This document shows, in pieces, positions 1-9,877 of a stretch of 64,000 nt of DNA. The stretch spans positions 1-64,000 of the forward strand of contig JADLHT010000014.1 in NCBI GenBank assembly GCA_020848695.1, given 5' to 3'. The stretch is from Saprospiraceae bacterium (lineage in GTDB: Bacteria > Bacteroidota > Bacteroidia > Chitinophagales > Saprospiraceae). A model generated the notes under the pieces. The model did not search any database, was not told the origin of the DNA, and saw only the letters and a program-made list of their open reading frames with translations. Every line of letters starts with the position of its first letter. Position 1 is the first letter of the stretch. The translations under genes were made by a program, and so were the position numbers.

Positions 1-1873
1 AGTCCTTATCATCGAATGTTCCACCACCTGTTCGACTGGTATTGACAACCATGAATAATTGCTTGATTCCCGATCTCTTAAAGCTAAACATCAGATCATG
101 AATCGTATCACCTGCAAGAAGATCTTTAGTCATTAAGATAGAATCAATCACAATTCCACCATTCTCGGGATCTCCATCATAGAATGTCACATACCATCGA
201 TCACCACTTGACCGAGAAGCATCTTTTTTATTGATAAGATTATAGGTAATTACATATTCATCCTTTAATGGATCATAATTGATGCAAGTTATATCACCCA
301 GTAAGCTTGCTGCCGCTACCTTATACATTCCATTGGAATCCAGTAATGATTCTTGTTGCATGAAGTTATTGTACTTGCCATTCATGTAATTTGCTTGATT
401 AACTTGATAACGAGGAACTGAAAGATCATCATTAATTTGAAGTGGATTATATGCTAACTGATTCCAAATTCCTCTAGCAGGCGCCCACTTGCTATTAGAT
501 GGAGCTCCGAAAACTGTGAACTTTCCAAAGAAAATATCACTTGTAAATGAACATGGAACACAGATCTTAGCTTGCCCGGAATTATCAACATCAGCTACAA
601 TTAGAGACTCGTCCCAGGTACCTGACTTGCATGGAAGTGAGTCTACTGCCACTGGGATTCCATTTATTATATTAATAATCTTCAAATATGTCTCATCTCT
701 ATAAATAATATCTGTTATTTTGTCATTATTTAGATCAAAACAAGTAATACCAGTAGCTCCAGAATTATCTGAAGTAGCTATTGACCATTCTAATTGCAAT
801 TTAGTAGAACCATCATATTTATAAGATAGGAGTAAATTTTCCCTGGTTATTAAGATTGAAGGATAATTTTTCTTATTAATAAAAGTAATACAAGATGCTC
901 CCATCTGACTACCTAATCCTGGTGGGGACACACTACCAAGTAATTTAGGGACTTTATTCTTCAAAGTATAACAATATAATACACCATCAGATCCTACTCC
1001 AGGTGAACTTACAATCACATCTAATGTTCCATCAAGATCAATATCTGCAACACTGGTATTTCCATCTTTATAAAGACCATCTACCCTAATATTATAAGGT
1101 ATCATAGAATTACCTGGCATTCCATTCTTATTTGTTACTACTATCTTATATATGGTAAATCCAGCCGCTAATTCCAAATCAGAAGTATCATCATCTAATT
1201 GTGCTGCAATACTTAGTGGCCTCATTGACCAATTCACATCATTCTCTCCTCCTATTCCATTCTGCCCTCCTTCCATTAGTAGAACCCCGGTTTGTCCATT
1301 AAATATTTGATTATCCATGTAGACTTCCGGAGTTCCGTCATGATTAAAATCAGCAATACCTATTACTCCATGTAAAAGTTGATTAATCCTATTGTTGTAT
1401 ACTTTCGTATCAGAGATCCATTCTATTGATCCATCTACCTTATAACAGATTAATTTCTCAAAAACATTTGTTGGATTTGGTCGAGTAGGCTCTGCAACTA
1501 CTAAAAATTCAGGAAAAGGATCTGAATTAATATTTGCTGTTGATATTGAAGTACGACTTCCAACCATTCTGTAAGTAAGAATCTGATTCTTAATTGTCCC
1601 GTCTAAAGAATTGATAAATAATATTTGATTCAGGCTCTCTGCTTTACAAATTATCTCAGGAATACAATCTATGTCAATATCTGCCACTATAGGCACCATG
1701 CCAAGATGATTTTTATTCATACATTCAAACTTCTTTTCAATGGATAGCTTTTGACTTAAATAGGCTACATTTTTAAAGCAGTATTCGCTATCATTTTCGG
1801 AGCATACCTTTCTTTGGCAAAAACAATTAACTATTATTATGAATAGTAATCCTAATATCAATTTAACTTTCAA
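1..1873 (-). CDS. Secreted FG-GAP/VCBS-repeat protein, 3' end outside window
   Basis: This frame stays open from position 1873 to the left edge, so it is absent from the ORF track. The protein starts with a hydrophobic segment (LILGLLFIIIVNCFCQ) that fits a signal peptide, possibly a lipoprotein one. It then carries repeated calcium-binding-like blades such as VADIDIDCIPEIICKAE, IADFNHDGTPEVYMD, VADIDLDGTLDVIVSS and FDLNNDKITDIIY, typical of FG-GAP/VCBS beta-propellers. The start is taken as TTG at 1873: an in-frame TAA lies four codons upstream, and the first internal ATG would remove the signal peptide. The C-terminus is missing, so a T9SS sorting domain is likely but not seen. Role inferred: cell-surface or secreted propeller; no substrate can be named. 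Confidence 0.8.
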   Translation of the reverse strand, partial: MKVKLILGLLFIIIVNCFCQRKVCSENDSEYCFKNVAYLSQKLSIEKKFECMNKNHLGMVPIVADIDIDCIPEIICKAESLNQILFINSLDGTIKNQILTYRMVGSRTSISTANINSDPFPEFLVVAEPTRPNPTNVFEKLICYKVDGSIEWISDTKVYNNRINQLLHGVIGIADFNHDGTPEVYMDNQIFNGQTGVLLMEGGQNGIGGENDVNWSMRPLSIAAQLDDDTSDLELAAGFTIYKIVVTNKNGMPGNSMIPYNIRVDGLYKDGNTSVADIDLDGTLDVIVSSPGVGSDGVLYCYTLKNKVPKLLGSVSPPGLGSQMGASCITFINKKNYPSILITRENLLLSYKYDGSTKLQLEWSIATSDNSGATGITCFDLNNDKITDIIYRDETYLKIINIINGIPVAVDSLPCKSGTWDESLIVADVDNSGQAKICVPCSFTSDIFFGKFTVFGAPSNSKWAPARGIWNQLAYNPLQINDDLSVPRYQVNQANYMNGKYNNFMQQESLLDSNGMYKVAAASLLGDITCINYDPLKDEYVITYNLINKKDASRSSGDRWYVTFYDGDPENGGIVIDSILMTKDLLAGDTIHDLMFSFKRSGIKQLFMVVNTSRTGGGTFDDKD

Positions 1874-1955
1874 AATAATTACTTAAAATAGAATAATAAA
1901 AATAAGATCTAATTGCTATTCTAACACAAATACAATTAGATCTTAAATATGATGT

Positions 1956-4343
1956 CTACAATTTAATAAATTTCTTTTGTTTAGTTATTCCCGATTGATC
2001 AACATACCTAACAATATAAACACCCGCTGGTATTTGCCTGCTTACTACATATCGATTGCTCTTAATTATTCCACCATCGATTTCTCTACCAGCTAAATTG
2101 AGGATGTTAAATTGGATATTAGTAGAATTTGTACTGATCGTAAATGAATTTTCGACTACCGGATTTGGGATAATTTCCAATTCTGTAGTTTCATTATTTT
2201 CAGGCTTATTGTGATTCAGTCGATATCCGAGATTAGCGCAATCAGGCTTAGGAATATAAATAGTCTTATAACAGATAGGATTTGTACATGGACAGATAGT
2301 ATTTGGGCAAATCATCAAGGTATAAAAAATATCTTCTCCATACGGCCCTTGTGTCGAATTACTATATGTACCTGAACCAACTTCATTTTGAGTAATGGCA
2401 CTAACTGCTCTAAAACACATCCCTGAAACTCCATTCTTTACGACTAGATCAAAGAAAAAAGCAGAACCCGATTGATTACAATACACATAATTCTTATACA
2501 TCTCAAAATTACATTCCAGTCCTAGATCGCATGGTTTTGGCGGACAAACATATATCACTTGTTGACATCCAATAGGATCTTCAATAATAAACTTTTTACA
2601 TCCCTCACTTATAAGACGACCATCAATTACATAATTTCCCCCGAAATGACATGTATGGATATAATTATTGAGTACGTCTTTTACAGTATAAATCAAATTT
2701 GGATCTCCAGGTATAGAAATTGTAAAGAACCAAATATCATCATATGGATCGAATTGATCTTCAGGATCGCATACAATATTAGTAATTTTAGTTTGGTTAA
2801 GTGAAGGACAGGCTGAGCAAAAACCTGGAGATGCGATATTAAATGTTTTAATGCAATTACCAATTGTAACTTTAAGTGTCCAATCACCTTCTTGAATTAA
2901 GAACGGTCCCAAATCATAAGTACCACTAGAATAGAATGTGCCTAAAGAATAAGTGCCTGACTCAGTTCCAATAGGATTTACAAGACTTCTTTCAGCTGTC
3001 CAATTAAATCCATGAGTATTATCAATTGTAAATCTTACATAATAGTAATCATCTGACATATTGGTAATTGTCCCATTATTCTGACATTGACCAGTAATGG
3101 CGGTTAATCCATAATCTAAATATTCGCTATCACAAATTTCTATTGAATTTGTTGCAACTTGTGGCAAAAAGTTATTTCCAGATTTAAAAAATAGATTTAC
3201 AAAAAGTTCTCTACAACTAATTGATGAAAAATTACTAATGGGCAAATCAAAACAAAATTTATAATCAATATTATTTATTGAAACATTATTAATTATAAAT
3301 CCTGGAACATTGATATGATCTAAAGTCCAGTTACCACATACAACTGGAGGAACAAATGAGCCACACACCTTTATCATATTACCATCACACGAATAATAAT
3401 CAATTCCTAAACCTGCTTGGCCTATAGGAGTATCAAATAAAGTTCCCGAACCAAAAGGATTATTATTGCACTCTTCACAAATTCCATCGATATATGCATA
3501 TCCAAAATGTGCTCCGCAACCACAATCGGACGCTGTAATTTCTAATGTAGCAATATTTCCAATTTCACTAATAGGAATTTTAACTTTATGACATACCCAA
3601 GGTATAGTATCAATCGAAGTAAAAGTACAAGTATCATCGTGATAAAATTTTTCACAATTCAGAATAGAAGCATTAAAGCAAAGGTCGCTATTAGGTGCCA
3701 GATTACACTTTATACCGAAATAAGGCTGCGAATTATCATGATCTGTTGGATTTTCAAGAATTGCAGCATACCAGATTGCAAATTCTCTATTAGTAGAAGT
3801 TACCTTAAATCTTTTAACAATCTTGGTTACTTCACGATTATGTTCCATCAAACAACCATCTCCATTAAGGCCATATCTATGGTTAAGTAGAAGTGCCTTA
3901 TTTCCAAATTTAGTTCTTGAAATTCCTATTAATGGATCACTTCCACTGTTAACAATTTCAAACCTTCTAAAGGAAGGTAGCGGTTCTATTGTCCAAGTCG
4001 CTGGAACATAACCTGGCGGATTAACAACTCTTTTTAATGGAGTACACTCATTGCTACCCTTTTCAATTTGAGTTAATTCACCGAAATAATATAAAAAATC
4101 TTGCTCAAACCCCCCATTATCACAAATCAAGGTATCCTGCCCACACGATATTCCAGGCTTTAGAATTGACATAATGAATAAGATTAAGTTAAGGAAGGAG
4201 GTTCTTAAAAGTTGACTGTTGACTGTTGACTGTTGACTGTTGACTGTTGACTGTTGACTGTTGACTGTTGACTGTTGACTGTTGACTGTTGACTGTTGAC
4301 TGTTGATAGAGTTAAAAGACCGAAAATTAATGATTTTTTCCAT
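1956..4343 (-). CDS. Secreted T9SS type A protein with repeat-encoded N-terminal extension
   Basis: 795-residue ORF. The C-terminal ~80 residues are a type IX sorting domain (IIPNPVVENSFTI near its start, then GREIDGG and PAGVYIVRYV, ending KKFIKL), so the product should be exported and anchored or released at the cell surface. The middle is rich in Cys and Asn with no enzyme family I recognise. The N-terminus is odd: after MEKIINFRSFNSINS come repeated QQSTVNS heptapeptides encoded by a 7-bp DNA repeat, and only then a hydrophobic signal-like stretch (FLNLILFIMSILKPGISCG). The ATG at 4343 is in frame with the rest at the present repeat number. A start downstream at the internal Met would leave almost no hydrophobic core, so the upstream start is preferred, though the true start is uncertain. 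Confidence 0.75.
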   Translation of the reverse strand: MEKIINFRSFNSINSQQSTVNSQQSTVNSQQSTVNSQQSTVNSQLLRTSFLNLILFIMSILKPGISCGQDTLICDNGGFEQDFLYYFGELTQIEKGSNECTPLKRVVNPPGYVPATWTIEPLPSFRRFEIVNSGSDPLIGISRTKFGNKALLLNHRYGLNGDGCLMEHNREVTKIVKRFKVTSTNREFAIWYAAILENPTDHDNSQPYFGIKCNLAPNSDLCFNASILNCEKFYHDDTCTFTSIDTIPWVCHKVKIPISEIGNIATLEITASDCGCGAHFGYAYIDGICEECNNNPFGSGTLFDTPIGQAGLGIDYYSCDGNMIKVCGSFVPPVVCGNWTLDHINVPGFIINNVSINNIDYKFCFDLPISNFSSISCRELFVNLFFKSGNNFLPQVATNSIEICDSEYLDYGLTAITGQCQNNGTITNMSDDYYYVRFTIDNTHGFNWTAERSLVNPIGTESGTYSLGTFYSSGTYDLGPFLIQEGDWTLKVTIGNCIKTFNIASPGFCSACPSLNQTKITNIVCDPEDQFDPYDDIWFFTISIPGDPNLIYTVKDVLNNYIHTCHFGGNYVIDGRLISEGCKKFIIEDPIGCQQVIYVCPPKPCDLGLECNFEMYKNYVYCNQSGSAFFFDLVVKNGVSGMCFRAVSAITQNEVGSGTYSNSTQGPYGEDIFYTLMICPNTICPCTNPICYKTIYIPKPDCANLGYRLNHNKPENNETTELEIIPNPVVENSFTISTNSTNIQFNILNLAGREIDGGIIKSNRYVVSRQIPAGVYIVRYVDQSGITKQKKFIKL
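4212..4302. repeat. Heptanucleotide tandem repeat, 13 perfect copies of TTGACTG
   Basis: Thirteen uninterrupted copies of TTGACTG (CAGTCAA on the coding strand) lie inside the 5' end of the T9SS gene on the minus strand, with partial units on both sides. Because 7 is not a multiple of 3, each gain or loss of one unit shifts the reading frame between the ATG at 4343 and the signal-peptide segment. Three units (21 bp) encode the 7-residue period QQSTVNS seen in the protein. This is the layout of a slippage-driven contingency locus; switching itself is inferred. Confidence 0.9.
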
Positions 4344-4712
4344 AATTGATATGATTTAGAGGAGTATGATGAACATAACCCATGTTAATTAATATAAAGA
4401 CTAAGTGCAATATGTTCACGAGAGAATGTTTACCGTCTTTCTCTAAAGACCAGACCTGTCAGGTGGAGTAATCGCTGCTTCCATACGCATAACATTTATA
4501 TAAGCAAATATACTCTATAGAGAACAGGGTTACAAGTTTTGGAAGATTATTTTTTAAAGTTCAGGGTAAACCCTATAATAAGAAATTAATGAGATAATTT
4601 TGCAAATGTTCGCAACTTAAAAATCAATTACAAGATGACCGTCAGATTTCCTTTCCGAATGACCTTATACATTTGGGTATCTTCTCTGTAAAACACAGTT
4701 ATATGTTTTCAA
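4344..4712. other. Intergenic region, no gene seen
   Basis: About 370 bases between two minus-strand genes. I see no ORF of interest and no tRNA. The only structured element is a short perfect inverted repeat, ACCTG-T-CAGGT, at 4454-4464. It is too short to call a terminator and has no T-tract. The region presumably holds the promoter of the T9SS gene at 1956-4343, but no clear TAnnTTTG element was found there. Confidence 0.4.
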
Positions 4713-6320
4713 TTAGTGCAGGTTAATTATTTTTCTCAATACAGATTGATATTCATAAGGATTTTTTAATCTAGCCTCTATTAATTTTATTAAATCAGAA
4801 GATTTGTCTTCATTAATCCAATCCATTGCTTCCACCAGATAAGCAAATTCTACTAAAGTATCATAGGAAAATTCATTGTTAATCCCATACTGAATACTAG
4901 TTAACTTTTTTATACAATTTAATTCGGCATCATGAAAATTATTTCTATATAATTTTTGAATTTTATTTTGAATTCTCTTTTTAACGTCTGAAAGAGTTAA
5001 ATACGATCCTTGAGAAAAATGCAATACAAGGTTGGAGTCAGTAAATTTTTTTAATAAATGTGGTGTTGATTTGTAATTTGAATTGTTATTTATTTTTGTA
5101 AATTCTTTGTGTGCCAGAATCGATAATTTTTTATCCACAGGAACAAAACCCATTCGATAATAAAACCAAAAAGCACCACTGGCAATTCCTTCTTCATTGT
5201 CTTTACCATACTGGTAAGGCTCTATCTCAAAATGTTGTATCTTAAATATTTGATGATACACTCTTAACAGATTATTAAAAAACAAACCAGATTCACCACC
5301 TCGGCACCAATCAAATATATTAAGACCTATTAAAGCGTGTTCACCAAAGATCCACGCACCACCGTATGCAGCTGGATATCCGTTTTTATATAAAGTGTAG
5401 CCTACATAGGATTCATAAGGTAATTGCTTGTCATGAGTCATGGTAAATAAGGCAATGTCAATTCCTCGTTCCAATGAATAATATCTTATTGAATCTTTAT
5501 CCATGTAAGTAACCGGATCGGTTTCTCTTTGTAAAAGCAATAATTTTAATCTGGAAGTATAGGCTATTGAGTATTTCTGCTCATCAGTCAAATCTTGATA
5601 TTGGTTGACTGGAAGTTTTATCCAATCATTAGTGTTTATTTTTTTTAACCAATCGGAATGATAGTATATGGGAGAAAATTCCAAATGATTATAAGTTCTA
5701 CTTCTTTCGGGGGTATCAATATATAGTTGTATTCCAAATTGTTGCTTTTCGAACATCAGATCCCGTAAGGATTTGCTGTTTTTTATTTGACCAAACTGAC
5801 TTAAAATAAAACTCAGTTGATTCTTCTCTTTTATACACAGATAATCGAACCATTCTTGATTGGTCATTCCTAACTGTGATTTGTCACGAAGGTATGACGG
5901 AAGACTAATCGAAAAAATTTCATTAAATTCTTCCGATTCTTCCTTGTAAGAATTGAGTTGAATCGAAAAATTCTGATTCTTCATCCATTGTGTCAGGGTA
6001 AAGGAGAACAAGGAATAACAAGTTGAATAAGGGAGTCCGGAATTTTCGAGTTTTTCTTCATAACGTTTTTTGTTTTTTTTACACCATTGTGTAATGACTC
6101 TTAGCTGATTGAATGCCCAAGCTCGAATGGATTCACTGTATGGATGATTAAGAATAAACAGGATATCGTCGTGCAAGTCCTTTATATTCTTGGGCGAAAG
6201 GTCAAGTCTTTTATTTTGGTTTATAAAGTTTGATGAGGAGAACTGGTTTGATTTGATATCGTGAATATATTTCTCCTTTAAGGATTTTTTCAATAACTTA
6301 GGCTTTGTTAACTTTTTCAT
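4713..6320 (-). CDS. Conserved-looking hypothetical protein with GNAT-like segment
   Basis: 535 residues, no signal peptide and no transmembrane segment, so probably cytoplasmic. The N-terminal ~110 residues are Lys/Asn-rich and helical. The segment around residues 300-400 contains GYPAAYGGAWIFGEHALIG followed later by IASGAFWFYYRMGFVP. This order resembles the acyl-CoA-binding and final strand region of GNAT acyltransferases, where a Tyr/Phe-Tyr-x-x-x-Gly-Phe motif is common. I do not recognise the family with certainty, so a function is not assigned. Its start lies 35 bp after the stop of the dehydrogenase gene upstream (6356-7513), so the two may be co-transcribed. Confidence 0.6.
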   Translation of the reverse strand: MKKLTKPKLLKKSLKEKYIHDIKSNQFSSSNFINQNKRLDLSPKNIKDLHDDILFILNHPYSESIRAWAFNQLRVITQWCKKNKKRYEEKLENSGLPYSTCYSLFSFTLTQWMKNQNFSIQLNSYKEESEEFNEIFSISLPSYLRDKSQLGMTNQEWFDYLCIKEKNQLSFILSQFGQIKNSKSLRDLMFEKQQFGIQLYIDTPERSRTYNHLEFSPIYYHSDWLKKINTNDWIKLPVNQYQDLTDEQKYSIAYTSRLKLLLLQRETDPVTYMDKDSIRYYSLERGIDIALFTMTHDKQLPYESYVGYTLYKNGYPAAYGGAWIFGEHALIGLNIFDWCRGGESGLFFNNLLRVYHQIFKIQHFEIEPYQYGKDNEEGIASGAFWFYYRMGFVPVDKKLSILAHKEFTKINNNSNYKSTPHLLKKFTDSNLVLHFSQGSYLTLSDVKKRIQNKIQKLYRNNFHDAELNCIKKLTSIQYGINNEFSYDTLVEFAYLVEAMDWINEDKSSDLIKLIEARLKNPYEYQSVLRKIINLH

Positions 6321-6355
6321 TGACTTGTACAGTTCAATGCTTTTTAATCTTTGAT

Positions 6356-7513
6356 TTATTTTAGGAAATTTTCACCTTGACTTGCCATTTTTCTTAGCAA
6401 AAGACTGCAACGATAGCGAGGATCATGGTATTTATCAAAAAGATTATCCAGTTGCTGGACACACTTTTTAATACCGATTTCATCGGCCCATTGTAAGAGT
6501 CCTTTTGGATAATTTACTCCTTTGGTCATTGAAATCTCAATATCCTCTTTTGTCGCAATTTTGAAATACAACGCATCTGCCGCTTCATTGATCAGCATGA
6601 CAAGAATTCTGGAAGAAATTTTTTCTGAATCAGTATCTGAGATTGTCGAATTTAGTTTTTGTACATTGGAACCATAGGTATAAAAGCCCCTTTCAGATTT
6701 TACACCCAGAAATCCTGCTTCAACAAGTCTTTTTTGAATAAAGGAAGGACGATATCTCGGATCTTGGTAAAAAGCATTATAAACAATTTCAGTTACATTG
6801 TAATTGATGTCATGTCCAATAAAATCCATCAAAGCAAAAGGTCCCATTTTAAAGCCCTTTTGAAGCATGGCACTATCAATATCTTCAATTTTAGCTATTC
6901 CTTCTTCTAACATCTTTAATGCTTCTCCATAATAGGGTCTTGCAATTCTATTTACAATAAATCCAGGTGTATCTTTGGCTACTACTGATAATTTTCTACA
7001 ATGTTTTAAATATTCGACCGATCGCTCTACTGTAATTTGAGAAGTCTGTATTGCCGGAATTACTTCCACCAGTTTCATAATATGTGCCGGATTAAAGAAA
7101 TGGAGGCCAATGAACCTTTCAGGATTGTTGACTGAAGCTGCAATTGATGTTATACTCAGTGATGATGTATTGGTTGCAAGAATACAGGAATCTGAAACAA
7201 GTGAAGAGAGTTGTTTGAATAAATTCTGTTTTGCTTCCAGATTCTCAATAATGGCTTCTATGATAATATCACAGGAATACAGTTCATTAATATTTTTAAC
7301 AAAATGAATTTTAGAATGAAGTGAATTTGCTTGTTCTTGAGTTAAGTTATTTTTGCTAATTTCTTTATTTAGAAATTTTTGAATATTATTGAGTGCTTTC
7401 TCGACCATTGATTCGTTACTCTCAAATACAAAGACATCACATCCACCAATAATTACTGCTAAAATAATCCCTTGCCCCATGGTCCCCGCACCGACTAAGC
7501 CTGTTTTCTTCAT
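6356..7513 (-). CDS. 3-hydroxyacyl-CoA dehydrogenase (PaaH/HbdA-like)
   Basis: NAD-dependent oxidation of an L-3-hydroxyacyl-CoA to the 3-oxoacyl-CoA, in the cytoplasm. The ATG at 7513 is chosen over the longer ORF because MKKTGLVGAGTMGQG begins exactly with the Rossmann GxGxxG motif; the upstream 15 residues look like translated leader. The NAD domain is followed by LHFFNPAHIMKLVEV, which carries the catalytic His-Glu pair, and DTPGFIVNRIARP. A second 3HCDH C-terminal domain occupies about the last 90 residues. The length (385 aa) suggests one NAD domain plus two C-terminal domains. It may act in the lower phenylacetate pathway, given the paa genes 2.4 kb away on the same strand, but an opposite-strand gene separates them, so this is inference. 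A general beta-oxidation role is equally possible. Confidence 0.85.
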   Translation of the reverse strand: MKKTGLVGAGTMGQGIILAVIIGGCDVFVFESNESMVEKALNNIQKFLNKEISKNNLTQEQANSLHSKIHFVKNINELYSCDIIIEAIIENLEAKQNLFKQLSSLVSDSCILATNTSSLSITSIAASVNNPERFIGLHFFNPAHIMKLVEVIPAIQTSQITVERSVEYLKHCRKLSVVAKDTPGFIVNRIARPYYGEALKMLEEGIAKIEDIDSAMLQKGFKMGPFALMDFIGHDINYNVTEIVYNAFYQDPRYRPSFIQKRLVEAGFLGVKSERGFYTYGSNVQKLNSTISDTDSEKISSRILVMLINEAADALYFKIATKEDIEISMTKGVNYPKGLLQWADEIGIKKCVQQLDNLFDKYHDPRYRCSLLLRKMASQGENFLK

Positions 7514-7534
7514 TTCCTGATCTGATATATGAGA

Positions 7535-7542
7535 CAAAGTTA
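7535..7542 (-). promoter_or_regulatory. Candidate -7 promoter element (TAACTTTG)
   Basis: On the minus strand TAACTTTG matches the Bacteroidota TAnnTTTG element and lies about 21 bases upstream of the ATG at 7513. No TTG is found at the usual spacing for a -33 element, so the call is tentative. Confidence 0.35.
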
Positions 7543-7632
7543 GAAAGATCAAAAGCAATGTAGTGTTAAAATATCAGTAAATGTTTGAAACGTTTGTAGA
7601 AATAAAACGTTATTTGTTTAAAGATACATACC

Positions 7633-9732
7633 ATGCGAATAATAATTATGAAGTTATGCCTTCTGATTGTATTTCTATCTTTCGAACCTAATTTATTTGC
7701 CTTTAATAGGCTCAGAATTATTGATCCAAGAGGATGGTATAACGAGCCCGGAAGTATAGATTCTGCTACTATTATTACAAGGCCAAAAGGTTTTTTTCTA
7801 GAAGTAAGCATGATACTCAATTTTAGTGCAAAAAATTTGTGGTATAGTCCAACAGATTCATTCGAAATTGTCTTCGATTTTGAATTGCCTGATAATGCTG
7901 CCATCAATGAGTCCTGGTTGTGGCTTGATCCCAATATTATATTAAGAGGAAAAATTTTTGATAAGTGGACGGCAAGTACAATTTATGAGGATATTGTAAA
8001 ACGCCGGAGAGATCCTTCAATTTTGAGAAAATTTTCTCCAAATCAGTATCAATTACGAATTTTTCCAATGCAAGGAAATGCTTACCGGAAAGTGAAGATT
8101 GTTTATCTGATTCCCATGAATTTAAATAAGAGTATAGTTTCCACTGAACTGAATGTACCATTTCTTACCTCGTCTCATGTGCCGCTGAAAGAAGTATCTC
8201 TTATCTGTCTAAATCAGACAGGTTATGAGATCCCTTATATTGAAATTGAAGGAGATGAAGTGAATTTATTTGAAAAAGAACAGCAGAATTTTGGTCGTTA
8301 CCATTATAAAAATTGCAGCATATCCGAGATTTTGTCCAACATAATTGTCAAGTATGAACTCGTTAGCAAGAAAACTTCTTACTACTGTTCTTATAATGAT
8401 CAGAATAGCAAATACTATCAGATTGCTATTGATCCTGAATATCTGAACGATGAGATTTCTGCCCAGAACATATTAATTTGTCTGGATTATACCACAGGTC
8501 GTCACGATAAGGTGTGGAGCCATATCCAAACTCAATTACTAAAACAATATAATTCAAAGTCAAAGTTTAATGTCTGTTTTATCGATCGCTTCATTCAGCC
8601 CAAATTGGTATTTGGTAATTGGGAGCCCATTACATTAGAGAAGCTTGAGAAATGTAATGAAGTTATTGTTAAGGAACAAAGTTTTGCCCGCAACCTACAG
8701 TCACTACTTATAAACGGAGTGGATTACATTGTGAAGAATTCAGAAAAAGCAAAAATATTTCTTGTAACATCGGATTTTGATAGTTATACACCTGAGTATT
8801 CTAACCAGCTGATTGAAACAATAACTAAGCTTTCTAATAAGGAAATACCATTTTTCATTTCTGATATTAATACTTCAAGAAGCAATTGCAGGCTTGTTCA
8901 AAATTTATATTATTGTAATAATGAATATTTGTTCACTAACCTTTCCAGAGTCCACAAAGGGGAATATTTTTTAATTTCTAATTCTTTAATATCAGAAAAG
9001 GAAGTAATCGAGCAAGGTCTTAAAAGTCTTCTGGGATCAATTTATAATCTGGACATTTATGTTAAGCCAACTAACGGAATAAGTTTTAATCGTTATCATG
9101 TAACGCCTGAAAGAACCAATCTTGCAGACGGATTGAGACAGGTTGGAAGGTTTACTGGAGGACCTCCATTTTTAGTTGAGGTATCCGGATTGTTGAATGG
9201 AAAAGAATTTACCAATACAATTTCAATTCCTGTAGAGAATGTCGTTTACTCAGATGAAAGCAATGCTCAGATCTGGGCTGGCTATTTTTTGCGGAATAAC
9301 GAATGGAACACTTCCAACGGATCGATTAACAGTTGTATAGGTTTAAGTACTGAATATAAAGTATTAAGTGCAAATACTGCTTTTTTATGTTTAGAAGACA
9401 CCAGTTATTATTGTTCAAATTGTTTGGATGAATCAAAGCTTAATACCAAAGTTGAAGAAACTAGTAAGGATAGTATTCAATTTAAAGCATTTCCTAATCC
9501 ATTTACAGATCAGGTTGAAATTACATTCTCATTGGAAATATCAGATGAGATCGTAAGTCTAAATATTACGGATCTTCAAGGCAGGCTGATGGAAAGTCTT
9601 AAAGTAACCCGAGAAGAGGGTAAGAAATTTAGAGCGAGCTGGAGTCCGTCTCATGGAGTGAAGTCTGGTATTTATTTTGGAATATTAACTACAAAAAACC
9701 TTCGACGTTCAATCAAACTCATAAAAACTTAA
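7633..9732 (+). CDS. Secreted VIT-domain protein with T9SS sorting domain
   Basis: 699 residues. The N-terminus (MKLCLLIVFLSFEPNLFAF) is a signal peptide. A VIT (vault / inter-alpha-trypsin) domain follows at roughly residues 50-160, recognisable from the layout FEIVFDFELPDNAAI, KWTASTIYEDIVKRRRDPS and YQLRIFPMQGNAYRKVKIVY. Residues ~265-440 resemble a von Willebrand A-type fold (ILICLDYTTGRHDKVWSHI), but the usual DxSxS metal site is not present, so a working MIDAS is doubtful. The C-terminal ~80 residues are a type A sorting domain (FKAFPNPFTDQVEITFS, then SGIYFGIL), so export by T9SS is expected. Its role is unknown. It is divergent from the dehydrogenase gene across a 119-bp spacer and convergent with the paa operon. 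Confidence 0.8.
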   Translation: MRIIIMKLCLLIVFLSFEPNLFAFNRLRIIDPRGWYNEPGSIDSATIITRPKGFFLEVSMILNFSAKNLWYSPTDSFEIVFDFELPDNAAINESWLWLDPNIILRGKIFDKWTASTIYEDIVKRRRDPSILRKFSPNQYQLRIFPMQGNAYRKVKIVYLIPMNLNKSIVSTELNVPFLTSSHVPLKEVSLICLNQTGYEIPYIEIEGDEVNLFEKEQQNFGRYHYKNCSISEILSNIIVKYELVSKKTSYYCSYNDQNSKYYQIAIDPEYLNDEISAQNILICLDYTTGRHDKVWSHIQTQLLKQYNSKSKFNVCFIDRFIQPKLVFGNWEPITLEKLEKCNEVIVKEQSFARNLQSLLINGVDYIVKNSEKAKIFLVTSDFDSYTPEYSNQLIETITKLSNKEIPFFISDINTSRSNCRLVQNLYYCNNEYLFTNLSRVHKGEYFLISNSLISEKEVIEQGLKSLLGSIYNLDIYVKPTNGISFNRYHVTPERTNLADGLRQVGRFTGGPPFLVEVSGLLNGKEFTNTISIPVENVVYSDESNAQIWAGYFLRNNEWNTSNGSINSCIGLSTEYKVLSANTAFLCLEDTSYYCSNCLDESKLNTKVEETSKDSIQFKAFPNPFTDQVEITFSLEISDEIVSLNITDLQGRLMESLKVTREEGKKFRASWSPSHGVKSGIYFGILTTKNLRRSIKLIKT

Positions 9733-9877
9733 GTCCAATAAGCATTATAGTTCGGTTATTGTTGACATATAGCTGATTATCCGTAATTGTATTGAAAACA
9801 AATTTATTCACTATACTGTGAAAATCAAATTTGCATTAGCATAATTTGGTAATAATTTCAGGACTATTCCTAAGCAG

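Noticed and set aside
489-704. Plus-strand 71-aa ORF
   Set aside because: Lies inside the FG-GAP repeat gene that fills the minus strand from 1873 to the edge; no family features.
4212-4302. CRISPR array
   Set aside because: The repeat is a 7-bp head-to-tail tandem without spacers and lies inside a reading frame.
4454-4464. ACCTG-T-CAGGT palindrome as terminator or dispersed repeat
   Set aside because: Only 5-bp arms, no T-tract, and no second copy noticed in the window.
7566-7934. Minus-strand 122-aa ORF near the VIT-domain gene
   Set aside because: Overlaps the signal peptide and first domain of the plus-strand gene; shadow frame without recognisable motif.
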